Positions 55,567 to 64,000 of a stretch of 64,000 nt of DNA are shown in pieces. Both the position numbers and the translations under genes were made by a program. Each line of letters begins with the position of its first letter. The first letter of the stretch is position 1. This DNA is from Paracidovorax wautersii. Lineage in GTDB: Bacteria; Pseudomonadota; Gammaproteobacteria; Burkholderiales; Burkholderiaceae_C. The notes beneath the pieces are model-generated. The model was not told the DNA's origin. It did not search any database and worked only from the letters and a program-made list of their open reading frames with translations. The stretch covers positions 620,001-684,000 of the forward strand of contig NZ_JAVIZX010000001.1 of the NCBI RefSeq assembly GCF_031453675.1. Reading direction: 5' to 3'.

Positions 55567-55827
55567 GTGAGCGACGCTCTTCTTGATCTGCACCGCATCC
55601 TGGCATGGATGCGGGCCGGCCAGTGGAATGCCGCGCACGACCAGGTACAGCAGCACGAGGGCCCGCTCGCCGCCTGGCTGCATGGCCTTCTGCACCTGCA
55701 GGAGGGCGATCTGGAAGACGCCGAGAACTGGTACGAACGCGCGGGTCAGCTCTTCAGGCAACGCGGCACGTTGGAGGAAGAATTGATCCGCTTTGAGGCC
55801 GCCATCAACGCGCAATGCGGCAGGTGA
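55567..55827 (+). CDS. Small helical protein of unknown function
   Basis: An 86-residue protein starting at GTG 55567 (MSDALLDLHRILAWMRAGQW). It is helical with a TPR-like spacing (HGLLHLQEGDLEDAENWYER), suggesting a single tetratricopeptide-like hairpin. No catalytic motif. It follows the SnoaL-like gene closely (21 bp), so they may be co-transcribed. Codon bias fits a real gene. It precedes the M16 peptidase by about 210 bp. Confidence 0.7.
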   Translation: MSDALLDLHRILAWMRAGQWNAAHDQVQQHEGPLAAWLHGLLHLQEGDLEDAENWYERAGQLFRQRGTLEEELIRFEAAINAQCGR

Positions 55828-56036
55828 TCGCCTAGGGCTTGAACAGGCCCCAGGCTCTCTGCGGCGGGCCCGTAAGCTTGCCCGCCAGGTTCCTCCTGCG
55901 CATCGCAACGACAATGCGGCATGGAACAAGAGACCCCTTCCGGTTCGCCCATCAGCGATCTCCGGCCTTCAGGCAAAGCCCCGGGCTCCACGCGATGCCG
56001 TCACAACGACCAGAGAGACGCCGAAAGGCACCGCTG

Positions 56037-57338
56037 ATGGCCAAGCTCCCTCCTCCGGTCCTCCGTACGCTGCCAAATGGAGTTCGACTCCTGGCGCTTC
56101 CCATGCCCCATGTGCAGAGTGCGAGCGTGGGGGTTTTCCTGCGCGTGGGCTCCCGCGACGAGACGCCAGCCACCAATGGCATCAGCCATGTCCTGGAACA
56201 CATGGCCTTCAAGGGCACGACCACGCGCTCCGTGCAGGACATCAACCTCGATGCCGAGCGGCTGGGTGCCGATGTCAACGCCTACACCGGCAAGGACAGC
56301 ACCGGCTACTTCATGACCGGCCTCGGACAGCACGCGCAACGGCTGCTCGGCATGACGGCAGACATCGTCCTCCACAGCACTTTCCCCGACATCGAGCTGC
56401 AACGCGAACGGGAAGTGATCCGACAGGAAGCCATCGAGTACGACGAAGACCCTGAAGACAGCTCCAATGACCTGCTCGACCGCGCCCTCTGGGGCGACGC
56501 CTCCATGGGCATGCCGGTGATAGGCACCGTGCAGAACATCGAAAGGTTCACCCGCGATGATCTCGTTCGCCATGTGCAGCAGCACTATGTGGCGGAAAAG
56601 ACCGTTGTTGCCGCCGCAGGCCAGTTCGACATCGACGCCTGGATGGCACATGCCGAAGCCCTCTTTGCATCCATGCCGGCAACGGCCGATTGCGCAGGCT
56701 CGCAGCCACCGGAGGCCTGCGCGTATGTCGGGCAAGCGGTCGCCCGGCGCTTCACACAGGTGTCCCAGGTCTTCCTGAACATCGCCTATCCGCTACCGCC
56801 CGCAGGTCCGGACACATCACCCCAGCGGTGGCGCCTGGCGGCCGCGCTCGCAGCCAACCTGTTCGGCGGCGGGATGTCGGCCCCGCTGGTCGACACGGTG
56901 CGCGAACGGCTCGGCTTGGCCTACACCGCCGACGCCACCATCGACAGCGGAGACGCCTGGATCAACTTCGTGGTCCACGCCGTCACCACCCCCGACAAGG
57001 TCGAAGCGCTGGTGCGTGCCACAGGCGAGCTGCTGCACGCCCAGGCCGCGGCCATGGACCCGGTTCATCTGGAACGAGCGAAGAACCAGCTGACCGTCTC
57101 CCGCGTACGGGCGAGTGAACGCCCCTTCGCCACGATGGAAAGAGCTGTCGAGGACCTCTTCGCCCATGGCGCCGTGACCCCCTTGGCCGAGACGATCGCG
57201 TTGATCGACGGCATTCGATCGGAGGAGGTACGGGAGGTTTTCGTGCAGATGCTGGCGCATCCTCCGGCACTGTCGATCACAGGAAAGGGCGTCAGCGCGA
57301 AGTCCGCGAAGCAGTTGGCGGCGGCACTGGCACCCTGA
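56037..57338 (+). CDS. M16-family zinc metallopeptidase
   Basis: A 433-residue pitrilysin/MPP-type peptidase. The inverted zinc motif is H51-V-L-E54-H55 (SHVLEHMAFKGT), with the third ligand E131 76 residues after H55, as in the family. Domain 2 includes ERLGLAYTADATIDSG. There is no obvious signal peptide, so it is probably cytoplasmic. The ATG at 56037 follows AAAGG and gives family length; an upstream frame from 55839 is not supported. Somewhat lower GC than its neighbours. Confidence 0.9.
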   Translation: MAKLPPPVLRTLPNGVRLLALPMPHVQSASVGVFLRVGSRDETPATNGISHVLEHMAFKGTTTRSVQDINLDAERLGADVNAYTGKDSTGYFMTGLGQHAQRLLGMTADIVLHSTFPDIELQREREVIRQEAIEYDEDPEDSSNDLLDRALWGDASMGMPVIGTVQNIERFTRDDLVRHVQQHYVAEKTVVAAAGQFDIDAWMAHAEALFASMPATADCAGSQPPEACAYVGQAVARRFTQVSQVFLNIAYPLPPAGPDTSPQRWRLAAALAANLFGGGMSAPLVDTVRERLGLAYTADATIDSGDAWINFVVHAVTTPDKVEALVRATGELLHAQAAAMDPVHLERAKNQLTVSRVRASERPFATMERAVEDLFAHGAVTPLAETIALIDGIRSEEVREVFVQMLAHPPALSITGKGVSAKSAKQLAAALAP

Positions 57339-57352
57339 ACCCGAGAAACAAG

Positions 57353-57376
57353 AAAAAAGCCGTTGAACAATCAACG
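57353..57376 (-). terminator. Terminator-like hairpin on the minus strand
   Basis: Minus-strand stem CGTTGA-ttgt-TCAACG, then GC and six Ts (57358-57353). CGAGAAAC (57342-57349) and GTTTCTCG (57376-57383) add a wider palindrome. No annotated minus-strand gene ends here. Confidence 0.6.
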
Positions 57377-57378
57377 TT

Positions 57379-57604
57379 TCTCGATGCCTTGCCGGATGCG
57401 TGCGTGCGCCTCGGTGGTTTTCGTGAGTCGCTGAGCGTCGCTTTCGGGTGGCCAGGGGAAGCTCCGACCGTTGAGGAAACAGGCTCGGGAGCCGGCGCAT
57501 CGGAGCCCGGCTGAGTTTGGGCTGGCGGAGATGCAGAACACGTGTTGTTGGACATGGAAGTTGGACGTTTTGGACAAACAACTTCGAAGCCCTGCCGCAC
57601 AAAG
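57379..57604. other. Gap with a possible short minus-strand transcript
   Basis: Lower-GC stretch between two minus-strand terminators. A minus-strand frame ending TTEAHARIRQGIEKR has its TGA inside the 57353-57376 stem; another frame starts MSNNTCSASPPAQTQP (about 57555). Neither has a clear start or family. It may hold a small gene, possibly frameshifted, or nothing. Confidence 0.35.
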
Positions 57605-57632
57605 AAAAAAGCCCTTGAAAATCAAGGGCTTA
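57605..57632 (-). terminator. Intrinsic terminator of tRNA-Ser
   Basis: Minus-strand stem AAGCCCTTGA-ttt-TCAAGGGCTT followed by six Ts (about 57610-57605). It lies 9 bp beyond the tRNA 3' end. Confidence 0.88.
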
Positions 57633-57640
57633 GTTCATTT

Positions 57641-57730
<90 letters not shown>

Positions 57731-57761
57731 TGTGTGTCGAAGCTCGCATTCTAGCAGGAAG

Positions 57762-59198
<1,437 letters not shown>

Positions 59199-60140
59199 TC
59201 AGGCGAGCGTGGACGGATCGCAGTTGGCGCCGCACACGATCAGGCCCACGGTCTCCTGCGGGCCCGGCCGGTACACGCCGCTGTGCAGCGCCGCCAGGCC
59301 CAGCGCGGCCGCCGGCTCGACGGCGAGCTTGAGTTCGCGCCACAGCCAGCGCTGCGCGTCGCGGATGGCTTCGTCGCTGACGAGCAGCGAGCGCTGCACG
59401 TGGCGCTGGGCCACCTCCCAGGCAATGGCACCGATGCGGCGCGCGCCCAGTGAATCGGCCGCCACGCCCCCCACCTCGACATCCACCGGTGCGCCCACCT
59501 GACGCGCAGCGTGCAGCGTGGGCGCGCGCTCGGGCTCCAGCGCGACCACCTCGGCCCGGCCGGCCACCCAGGCCGCCACGCCGCCGATCAGTCCGCCGCC
59601 GCCCACGCTGACCAGCAGGCTGTCGGGCAGCGCGCCGGCCTGCGCTTCGATCTCCAGCGCCAGCGTGCCCGCGCCCGCCACCACTTCGGGCTGGTCATAG
59701 GCGTGCGTGAGCAATGCGCCGGTGGCCTGCTGGCGCTCCAGGCAGGCTTGCAGCGCTTCGGAGTACGTCGCTCCGTGAACGACGACCTCGGCCCCCAGGG
59801 AGCGCAGCCGCGCGCGCTTGGCCTCGGGCGAGACCTCGGGCACGAAGACCTCGCAGCGTGCGCCCAGGGCCTGGGCCGCCGCCGCCGTGGCAATGCCGGC
59901 GTTGCCGCCCGAGGCGATGATCACGCCGCTGGCTGGCAGGGGCTGCGCCAGCAGCCGGTTGAGCATGCCCCGCGCCTTGAAGCTGCCGCCGATCTGCAGG
60001 TGCTCCAGCTTCAGCCAGACCTCCTTGCAGTCCACCCCCAGTGCAGCGCCTCCCAGGCGCATCAGCGGGGTGGCGCGGATGAAGTCCTGCTGGGCGGACA
60101 GGCGTTGCTGGGCGGCAGAGATGGCGGCGCGGTCGATCAT
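59199..60140 (-). CDS. Threonine/serine dehydratase-like PLP enzyme
   Basis: Fold-type II PLP enzyme, 313 residues. The Schiff-base lysine is K55 in GGSFKARGM; the phosphate/substrate loop is ASGGNAGIATAAAA and the glycine loop SVGGGGLIGGVAAW. Length and lack of a regulatory ACT domain fit a catabolic-type threonine/serine dehydratase or a serine racemase-like enzyme. The substrate is not certain. It is upstream of serS on the same strand with a 120-bp gap. Divergent from the CBS protein gene. Confidence 0.87.
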   Translation of the reverse strand: MIDRAAISAAQQRLSAQQDFIRATPLMRLGGAALGVDCKEVWLKLEHLQIGGSFKARGMLNRLLAQPLPASGVIIASGGNAGIATAAAAQALGARCEVFVPEVSPEAKRARLRSLGAEVVVHGATYSEALQACLERQQATGALLTHAYDQPEVVAGAGTLALEIEAQAGALPDSLLVSVGGGGLIGGVAAWVAGRAEVVALEPERAPTLHAARQVGAPVDVEVGGVAADSLGARRIGAIAWEVAQRHVQRSLLVSDEAIRDAQRWLWRELKLAVEPAAALGLAALHSGVYRPGPQETVGLIVCGANCDPSTLA

Positions 60141-60320
60141 GGAAAAAGTATCCTCGTGTCGGGCAAACCGTGCAGTTTAGGGCGACGCGAACCTCGGGGG
60201 CCCGTTGCAACCAGGCGATACACAATCACCGCACAGAAGCGCCCTGCCGCTGCCGATAACATGGGCAGGGACTGCGACGCACCGGGCGTGCGCAGGCCAT
60301 TCCCCCGGCAGGAGGTTCCG

Positions 60321-61001
60321 ATGTTTTTCGTGTTCGGCCCATCAGGGCAGATGTACCGCGGCGGGCCCGAACAGCTGTCCAGCGTGGCACCGGTGCGGCG
60401 CGTGCAGCGGCCGCAGGCCCTGCGCACGCGCAGCGAAGAGCTGCCGCTGCCGGACCCCGCCTTCGTGCCCCCGGCGCCCACCCCACCACCGCCAGCCGCC
60501 AAGGACATCCGCACGCAGGAGGCCGTCAACGCGTACGCCCAGACGGAACAGGGGCCGCAGCAGGCGCGGCAGCCGCTGTCTCGGGTGCGGGATGTGATGA
60601 CCCAGGGCGCGCTCTCCGTGCCGCCCGACGTGCGCGTGAACGACGCCTGGCAGACGCTGGCGGAGCACCACATCGCCCAGGCCCCCGTGCTCGACGCGCA
60701 GGGACGGGTCGTCGGCCTGCTGCTGCGCGCCGACATGGCCCCGCTGGACCTGCTGCCGGAACCCGGCAGCGTGAAGGACGCCATCGCCCTGGCCCGCCGC
60801 CCCGTGGCCGAGGTGATGGTGAGCCCGGTGCCGACGGTGGCCGAGGACACCGACCTGCGCCGAGTGGCCAGCGTGCTGCTGGACACGGGCCTGCCCGGCC
60901 TGCCGGTGACGGACGAGTTCGGGCGCATGACGGGCTTCGTGTCGCGCACCGACATCCTGCGCGCGGTGGCGGCCGACCCGCCGCTTGATCTCTGGAGCTG
61001 A
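60321..61001 (+). CDS. CBS-domain protein
   Basis: A 226-residue protein. An N-terminal FVFGPSGQMYRGGPEQLSSV region and a proline-rich linker (about 45-65) precede two CBS domains: SRVRDVMTQGALSVPPDVRV (from about 90) and PVAEVMVSPVPTVAED, ending TGFVSRTDILRAVAAD. CBS pairs bind adenine nucleotides. No catalytic domain, so its partner is unknown. The ATG at 60321 has GGAGG at 60311-60315, which rules out the much longer upstream frame. Confidence 0.85.
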   Translation: MFFVFGPSGQMYRGGPEQLSSVAPVRRVQRPQALRTRSEELPLPDPAFVPPAPTPPPPAAKDIRTQEAVNAYAQTEQGPQQARQPLSRVRDVMTQGALSVPPDVRVNDAWQTLAEHHIAQAPVLDAQGRVVGLLLRADMAPLDLLPEPGSVKDAIALARRPVAEVMVSPVPTVAEDTDLRRVASVLLDTGLPGLPVTDEFGRMTGFVSRTDILRAVAADPPLDLWS

Positions 61002-61126
61002 GCGAGCCCGCTCGCCCCGGCGGCAGGCACACCCGCCACAGCGGCCAGAAACGACGAGGCCGCCCGCGGGCGGCCTGTTACAGAGGGTGGCAGGGCAGAC
61101 GGCGCAAGCCGCCTCCCGCCATGCCG

Positions 61127-62461
61127 TTATTCGGCAGCCGTTGCGCCCGCCGTTTCCTCCAGCTCCACCGGCGGCACGCGGATGGCCAGCACCTTGTCGA
61201 TGGTCTTGCCGTCCATGTCGACCACCTCGAAGCGCCAGTCTTCCCACTGCACGGTGTCGGTCACCTTGGGCAGTTTGCCCGTCAGCAGCATCACCATGCC
61301 GCTGAGCGTGTGGTAGCGGCCGCGGTCTTCCTCGGGCACGGTGTCCAGGTCGAGGCGATCCTTCAGCTCCGGCACGGGGATGTGGCCGTCCAGCAGCCAG
61401 CTGCCATCCTCGCGCTTCACGGCCCAGGAGGTCTCCGGGTCGCGCGCCTGGAATTCGCCGGTGATCGCCTCGATCAGGTCTTGCAGCGTGACGATGCCCT
61501 GCACCTCGCCGTACTCGTCGATGACGAAGGCCATGTGCACATCCGACAGGCGGAAGTTGTCCAGCAGCTCCATGCCGGTGATGGTCTCGGGCACGTACAG
61601 CGCCGTCTGCAGCGGCTGGGAGGCGAGTTCGCGCACCTCGGCGCCGCCCTCGCGCAGCGAGCGCGACAGCCACTGGCGCGCGTTCAGCACGCCCAGGATG
61701 TTCTCCATGCCGCCGCGCACCACCGGAAAGCGGGCGTGGTCGGATTCCTCGATGCGGCGCAGGTTCTCCTCAAAGGGCTCCTCCACGTCGAGGAAGGCCA
61801 CATCGGCGCGGGGCACCATCAGCGAACCGATCTGGCGGTCGTCCAGGCGGAACACGTTGCGCACCATCTGGTGCTCGTGCGACTCGATCACGCCGGCGCT
61901 CGTGCCTTCGGCCAGCACGGCGTGGATCTCGGCCTCGGTCACCGCGCTGGCGGTGTTTTCCTTCACGCCCAACAGGCGCAGCAGCGTCTGCGTGGAGATG
62001 GACAGCAGGCGCACGAACGGCTTGGTGGCAATGGCCAGCCAGTTGATCGGGCGGGCCACCAGGCGGGCCAGGGTCTCGGGATAGCTCTGGCCCAGACGCT
62101 TGGGCACCAGCTCGCCGACGACGATCGAGAAGTAGGTGATCAGCACCACCACCAGACCGGTGGACAGGTAGCCGGCGTATCGGGTTTCCACGCCCACGCC
62201 GATGAGCCATTCGCTCAGGGGCTGCGCCAGCGCGGCCTCGCCCACGATACCGTTGAGCACGCCGATCGACGTGATGCCGATCTGGATGGTGGACAGGAAG
62301 CGGGTGGGGTCCTCCCCCAGCTTGACGGCTGCGACGGCGCCGCTATCGCCCTCATCGATCAGCTTCTGCAACCGCGTTTTGCGGGCGGAGACCAGAGCCA
62401 GCTCCGACATGGCGAACACGCCATTGAGCAGGATGAGGGCGAACAGTATTGCTATTTCCAT
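61127..62461 (-). CDS. CNNM/CorC-HlyC-family membrane protein
   Basis: A 444-residue protein with a DUF21 transmembrane domain (about 1-190, LFALILLNGVFAMSELALVS), a CBS pair (MVPRADVAFLDVEEP, GVLNARQWLSRSL, DVHMAFVIDEYGEVQGIVTL) and a C-terminal CorC/HlyC domain (LDGHIPVPELKDRLDLD). The group is linked to Mg2+/Co2+ efflux; older annotations call it hemolysin. The start at 62461 is at the first helix; its ribosome site is weak. R1 copy H lies upstream. Confidence 0.9.
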   Translation of the reverse strand: MEIAILFALILLNGVFAMSELALVSARKTRLQKLIDEGDSGAVAAVKLGEDPTRFLSTIQIGITSIGVLNGIVGEAALAQPLSEWLIGVGVETRYAGYLSTGLVVVLITYFSIVVGELVPKRLGQSYPETLARLVARPINWLAIATKPFVRLLSISTQTLLRLLGVKENTASAVTEAEIHAVLAEGTSAGVIESHEHQMVRNVFRLDDRQIGSLMVPRADVAFLDVEEPFEENLRRIEESDHARFPVVRGGMENILGVLNARQWLSRSLREGGAEVRELASQPLQTALYVPETITGMELLDNFRLSDVHMAFVIDEYGEVQGIVTLQDLIEAITGEFQARDPETSWAVKREDGSWLLDGHIPVPELKDRLDLDTVPEEDRGRYHTLSGMVMLLTGKLPKVTDTVQWEDWRFEVVDMDGKTIDKVLAIRVPPVELEETAGATAAE

Positions 62462-62609
62462 AAAGGGGAAGCCCTGGGTGCTTCCTCGGGTGTGAACAAG
62501 CCTCTGATTGTAAGAAGTCACAGCCCGCGCAGGGTTTTACCCCTGCCGGGCCGTCAGGCGGGCGCCAGCCTGGGGGCCCCGCCGCCGGTTTCATCGCAGG
62601 GGGAGAATA

Positions 62610-62665
62610 TGACCAAAACGACCTCCAGCGCTTATCCATCAAGCGCAAGCAGCTATCAAAATCAT
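62610..62665. repeat. Intergenic repeat family R1, copy H
   Basis: Between ispH and the CNNM-type gene. It contains CTCCAGCGCTTATCCATCAA and GCGCAAGCAGCTATCAAAAT. Its minus-strand reading, GATAGCTGCTTGCGCTTG then ATGGATAAGCGCTGGAGG, is the best full-length form in the window. Confidence 0.85.
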
Positions 62666-62714
62666 TGCAAGCGGCACCGCGCCGGGCGCTGCGGCAGGGC
62701 CCGCGCGCAGGCCG

Positions 62715-63710
62715 TCAGTGGGCGGCAGGGCCGGTTTCGGGGGTGCGCTGCGTGATCTCCAGCCCCGTGGCCGCGTCGATCTTCAGGCCCTTGGGCAGCG
62801 GGAATTTGATGGTTTCCTCGATGCCGTCCATCTTGCGCACCGACACGGCGCCCAGCGCCTTGATGCGGTCGATCACCTGGCGCACCAGGATCTCGGGCGC
62901 CGAGGCGCCGGCGGTCAGCCCCACGCGGGCCACGCCCTCGAACCAGACGGACTGCAGTTCCTCCGCACTGTCGACCATGTAGGCCGAGGTGCCCAGGCGT
63001 TCGGCCAGCTCGCGCAGGCGGTTGCTGTTGGAGCTGGTGGGGCTGCCCACCACGATCACCAGGTCCACCTGCGGGCTCATGATCTTGATGGCGTCCTGCC
63101 GGTTCTGCGTGGCGTAGCAGATGTCCTGCTGCTTGGGCTCGCGCACCCGCGGAAAGCGGGCACGCACGGCGGCGGTGATCTCGGCCGCATCGTCCACGCT
63201 CAGCGTGGTCTGCGTGACCACGGCCAGCTTCTCGGTCTGGCCGGGCTGCACGCGGGCCACGTCGGCCACGTCTTCCACCAGGTGGATGCCGTAGTCCAGC
63301 TGGCCCATCGTGCCCTCGACCTCGGGGTGGCCCTTGTGGCCGATCATGATGAACTCGTAGCCTTCCTTGGCGAGCTTGGCCACCTCGACGTGCACCTTGG
63401 TGACCAGCGGACAGGTCGCGTCGAAGATGGAAAAGCCCCGCGCCCGGGCCTCTTCCTGCACGGCCTTGCTCACGCCGTGAGCGCTGAAGACGAGCGTGGC
63501 GCCGGGCGGCACGTCGGACAGCTCTTCGATGAAGATCGCGCCCTTGGCCTTGAGGTCGTTCACCACGTAGGTGTTGTGCACGATCTCATGGCGCACGTAG
63601 ATGGGCGCCCCGAACTTCTGCAGCGCGCGCTCCACGATCTCGATGGCGCGGTCCACGCCGGCGCAGAAGCCGCGCGGCTCGGCGAGGATGATTTCCTGGG
63701 GGGTGTTCAT
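62715..63710 (-). CDS. ispH: 4-hydroxy-3-methylbut-2-enyl diphosphate reductase
   Basis: Last enzyme of the MEP isoprenoid pathway (331 residues), a [4Fe-4S] reductase. The three cluster cysteines lie in [11 protein letters not shown] (C16), [11 protein letters not shown] (about 100) and [11 protein letters not shown] (about 200). [15 protein letters not shown] and [13 protein letters not shown] bind the substrate phosphate. It starts 4 bp after the FKBP gene stop, the common fkpB-ispH order, and so is likely co-transcribed with it. Confidence 0.96.
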   Translation of the reverse strand: MNTPQEIILAEPRGFCAGVDRAIEIVERALQKFGAPIYVRHEIVHNTYVVNDLKAKGAIFIEELSDVPPGATLVFSAHGVSKAVQEEARARGFSIFDATCPLVTKVHVEVAKLAKEGYEFIMIGHKGHPEVEGTMGQLDYGIHLVEDVADVARVQPGQTEKLAVVTQTTLSVDDAAEITAAVRARFPRVREPKQQDICYATQNRQDAIKIMSPQVDLVIVVGSPTSSNSNRLRELAERLGTSAYMVDSAEELQSVWFEGVARVGLTAGASAPEILVRQVIDRIKALGAVSVRKMDGIEETIKFPLPKGLKIDAATGLEITQRTPETGPAAH

Positions 63711-63714
63711 GCGC

Positions 63715-64000
63715 TCACAGCACCCCGATGAGCTGCACCTCGAAGGTGACCGGCACGCCGGACAGCGGGTGGTTGAAGTCGAACTTCACCGCGCCGTCCT
63801 CGCGCACCTCCAGCACCACGCCGGCGTACTGCCCCGTGCCGTCGGGCGTGGGGAACTGCACCACATCGCCCAGCGTGTACTGCTCGTCCGGGTCGCCCAG
63901 CTCGTTCAGCAGCTTGCGCGCCACCCATTGCTGCATGTCGGGGTTGCGGTCGCCGAAGGCCTCGCCGGCCGGCAGCGTGAACGTGGTGCGCGTGCCTTCG
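63715..64000 (-). CDS. fkpB: FKBP-type peptidyl-prolyl isomerase, SlpA/FkpB-like, 5' end outside window
   Basis: Partial gene: 95 codons are in the window, running off the right edge at 64000. The visible part reads [20 protein letters not shown], then [20 protein letters not shown] and ends [11 protein letters not shown], the C-terminal half of a SlyD/SlpA-type FKBP with its inserted flap domain. It catalyses prolyl isomerisation. Directly upstream of ispH (4-bp gap), the usual arrangement. Confidence 0.9.
   Translation of the reverse strand, partial: EGTRTTFTLPAGEAFGDRNPDMQQWVARKLLNELGDPDEQYTLGDVVQFPTPDGTGQYAGVVLEVREDGAVKFDFNHPLSGVPVTFEVQLIGVL

Noticed and set aside
57339-57640. Integration (att) site at tRNA-Ser
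   Set aside because: No integrase, no duplicated tRNA 3' end and no foreign genes; the two similar hairpins here are terminators, not direct repeats of the tRNA.
59511-60320. Long N-terminal extension of the CBS protein frame
   Set aside because: It overlaps the PLP dehydratase gene on the other strand; GGAGG before the ATG at 60321 marks the real start.

Overview
The window is about 64 kb of high-GC (roughly 70%) bacterial chromosome. It has dense coding on both strands, strong GC bias at third codon positions, and Burkholderiales-type genes throughout. Gene content and order, together with a short intergenic repeat family that I recognise from Comamonadaceae chromosomes, suggest Comamonadaceae, probably an Acidovorax-like organism. 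That placement is inferred from pattern; no marker-gene search was done. No prophage, insertion sequence, plasmid gene or CRISPR array was found.

Layout. 2-3338: end of a ribose operon (rbsC, a LacI-type regulator, rbsK, rbsD). 3582-5837: an MBL-fold hydrolase, a frameshifted FTR1-type iron permease and an unknown protein. 5838-11548: an iron-regulated block with promoter, Fur-type operator and long leader, then a Fiu/PiuA-like receptor, an FMN 2-hydroxy-acid oxidase, PiuC/YbiX, a PepSY protein and a cytochrome b. 11591-18317: housekeeping (DUF4124, slt, 5-FTHF cyclo-ligase, GST, cca, trxC). 18451-22443: trehalose block otsB-GH15-otsA. 22719-23912: ROK kinase and DUF2905. 24046-29274: sulfonate/taurine-type ABC transporter with two substrate-binding proteins and a TauD-like dioxygenase. 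29485-31794: eutBC. 31830-37809: MidA-type methyltransferase, pteridine reductase/folB, ttcA, a lipoprotein, a histidine phosphatase and a D-threonine-aldolase-like enzyme. 37868-43295: ruvB and ruvA, separated by two paralogous secreted serine proteases, one frameshifted. 43344-49679: phoH, ybeY, dtd, a CDF transporter, an intact and a relic Bug-type binding protein, and dbpA. 49805-54642: a PAS-GGDEF-EAL protein, amn and a membrane GGDEF protein. 54817-57730: tRNA-fMet, small genes, an M16 peptidase and tRNA-Ser(CGA). 57762-64000: serS, a PLP dehydratase, a CBS protein, a CNNM/CorC protein, ispH and the end of fkpB.

The clearest unexplained structure is non-coding. One short repeat family (eight copies seen) lies mostly between genes, but one copy supplies the ribosome-binding site and start codon of ybeY, one supplies the stop codon of dtd, and one is read in frame inside the pteridine reductase gene. 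A second family consists of strings of hairpins whose stems differ between two copies by compensating changes.

Functional links: the receptor, oxidase, PiuC, PepSY and cytochrome b genes read as one iron-starvation operon for capture and possibly reduction or processing of ferric siderophore. OtsA and OtsB make trehalose and the GH15 enzyme between them may turn over a glucan or trehalose. serS lies just upstream of a serine tRNA. A pteridine reductase and a dihydroneopterin aldolase are adjacent.
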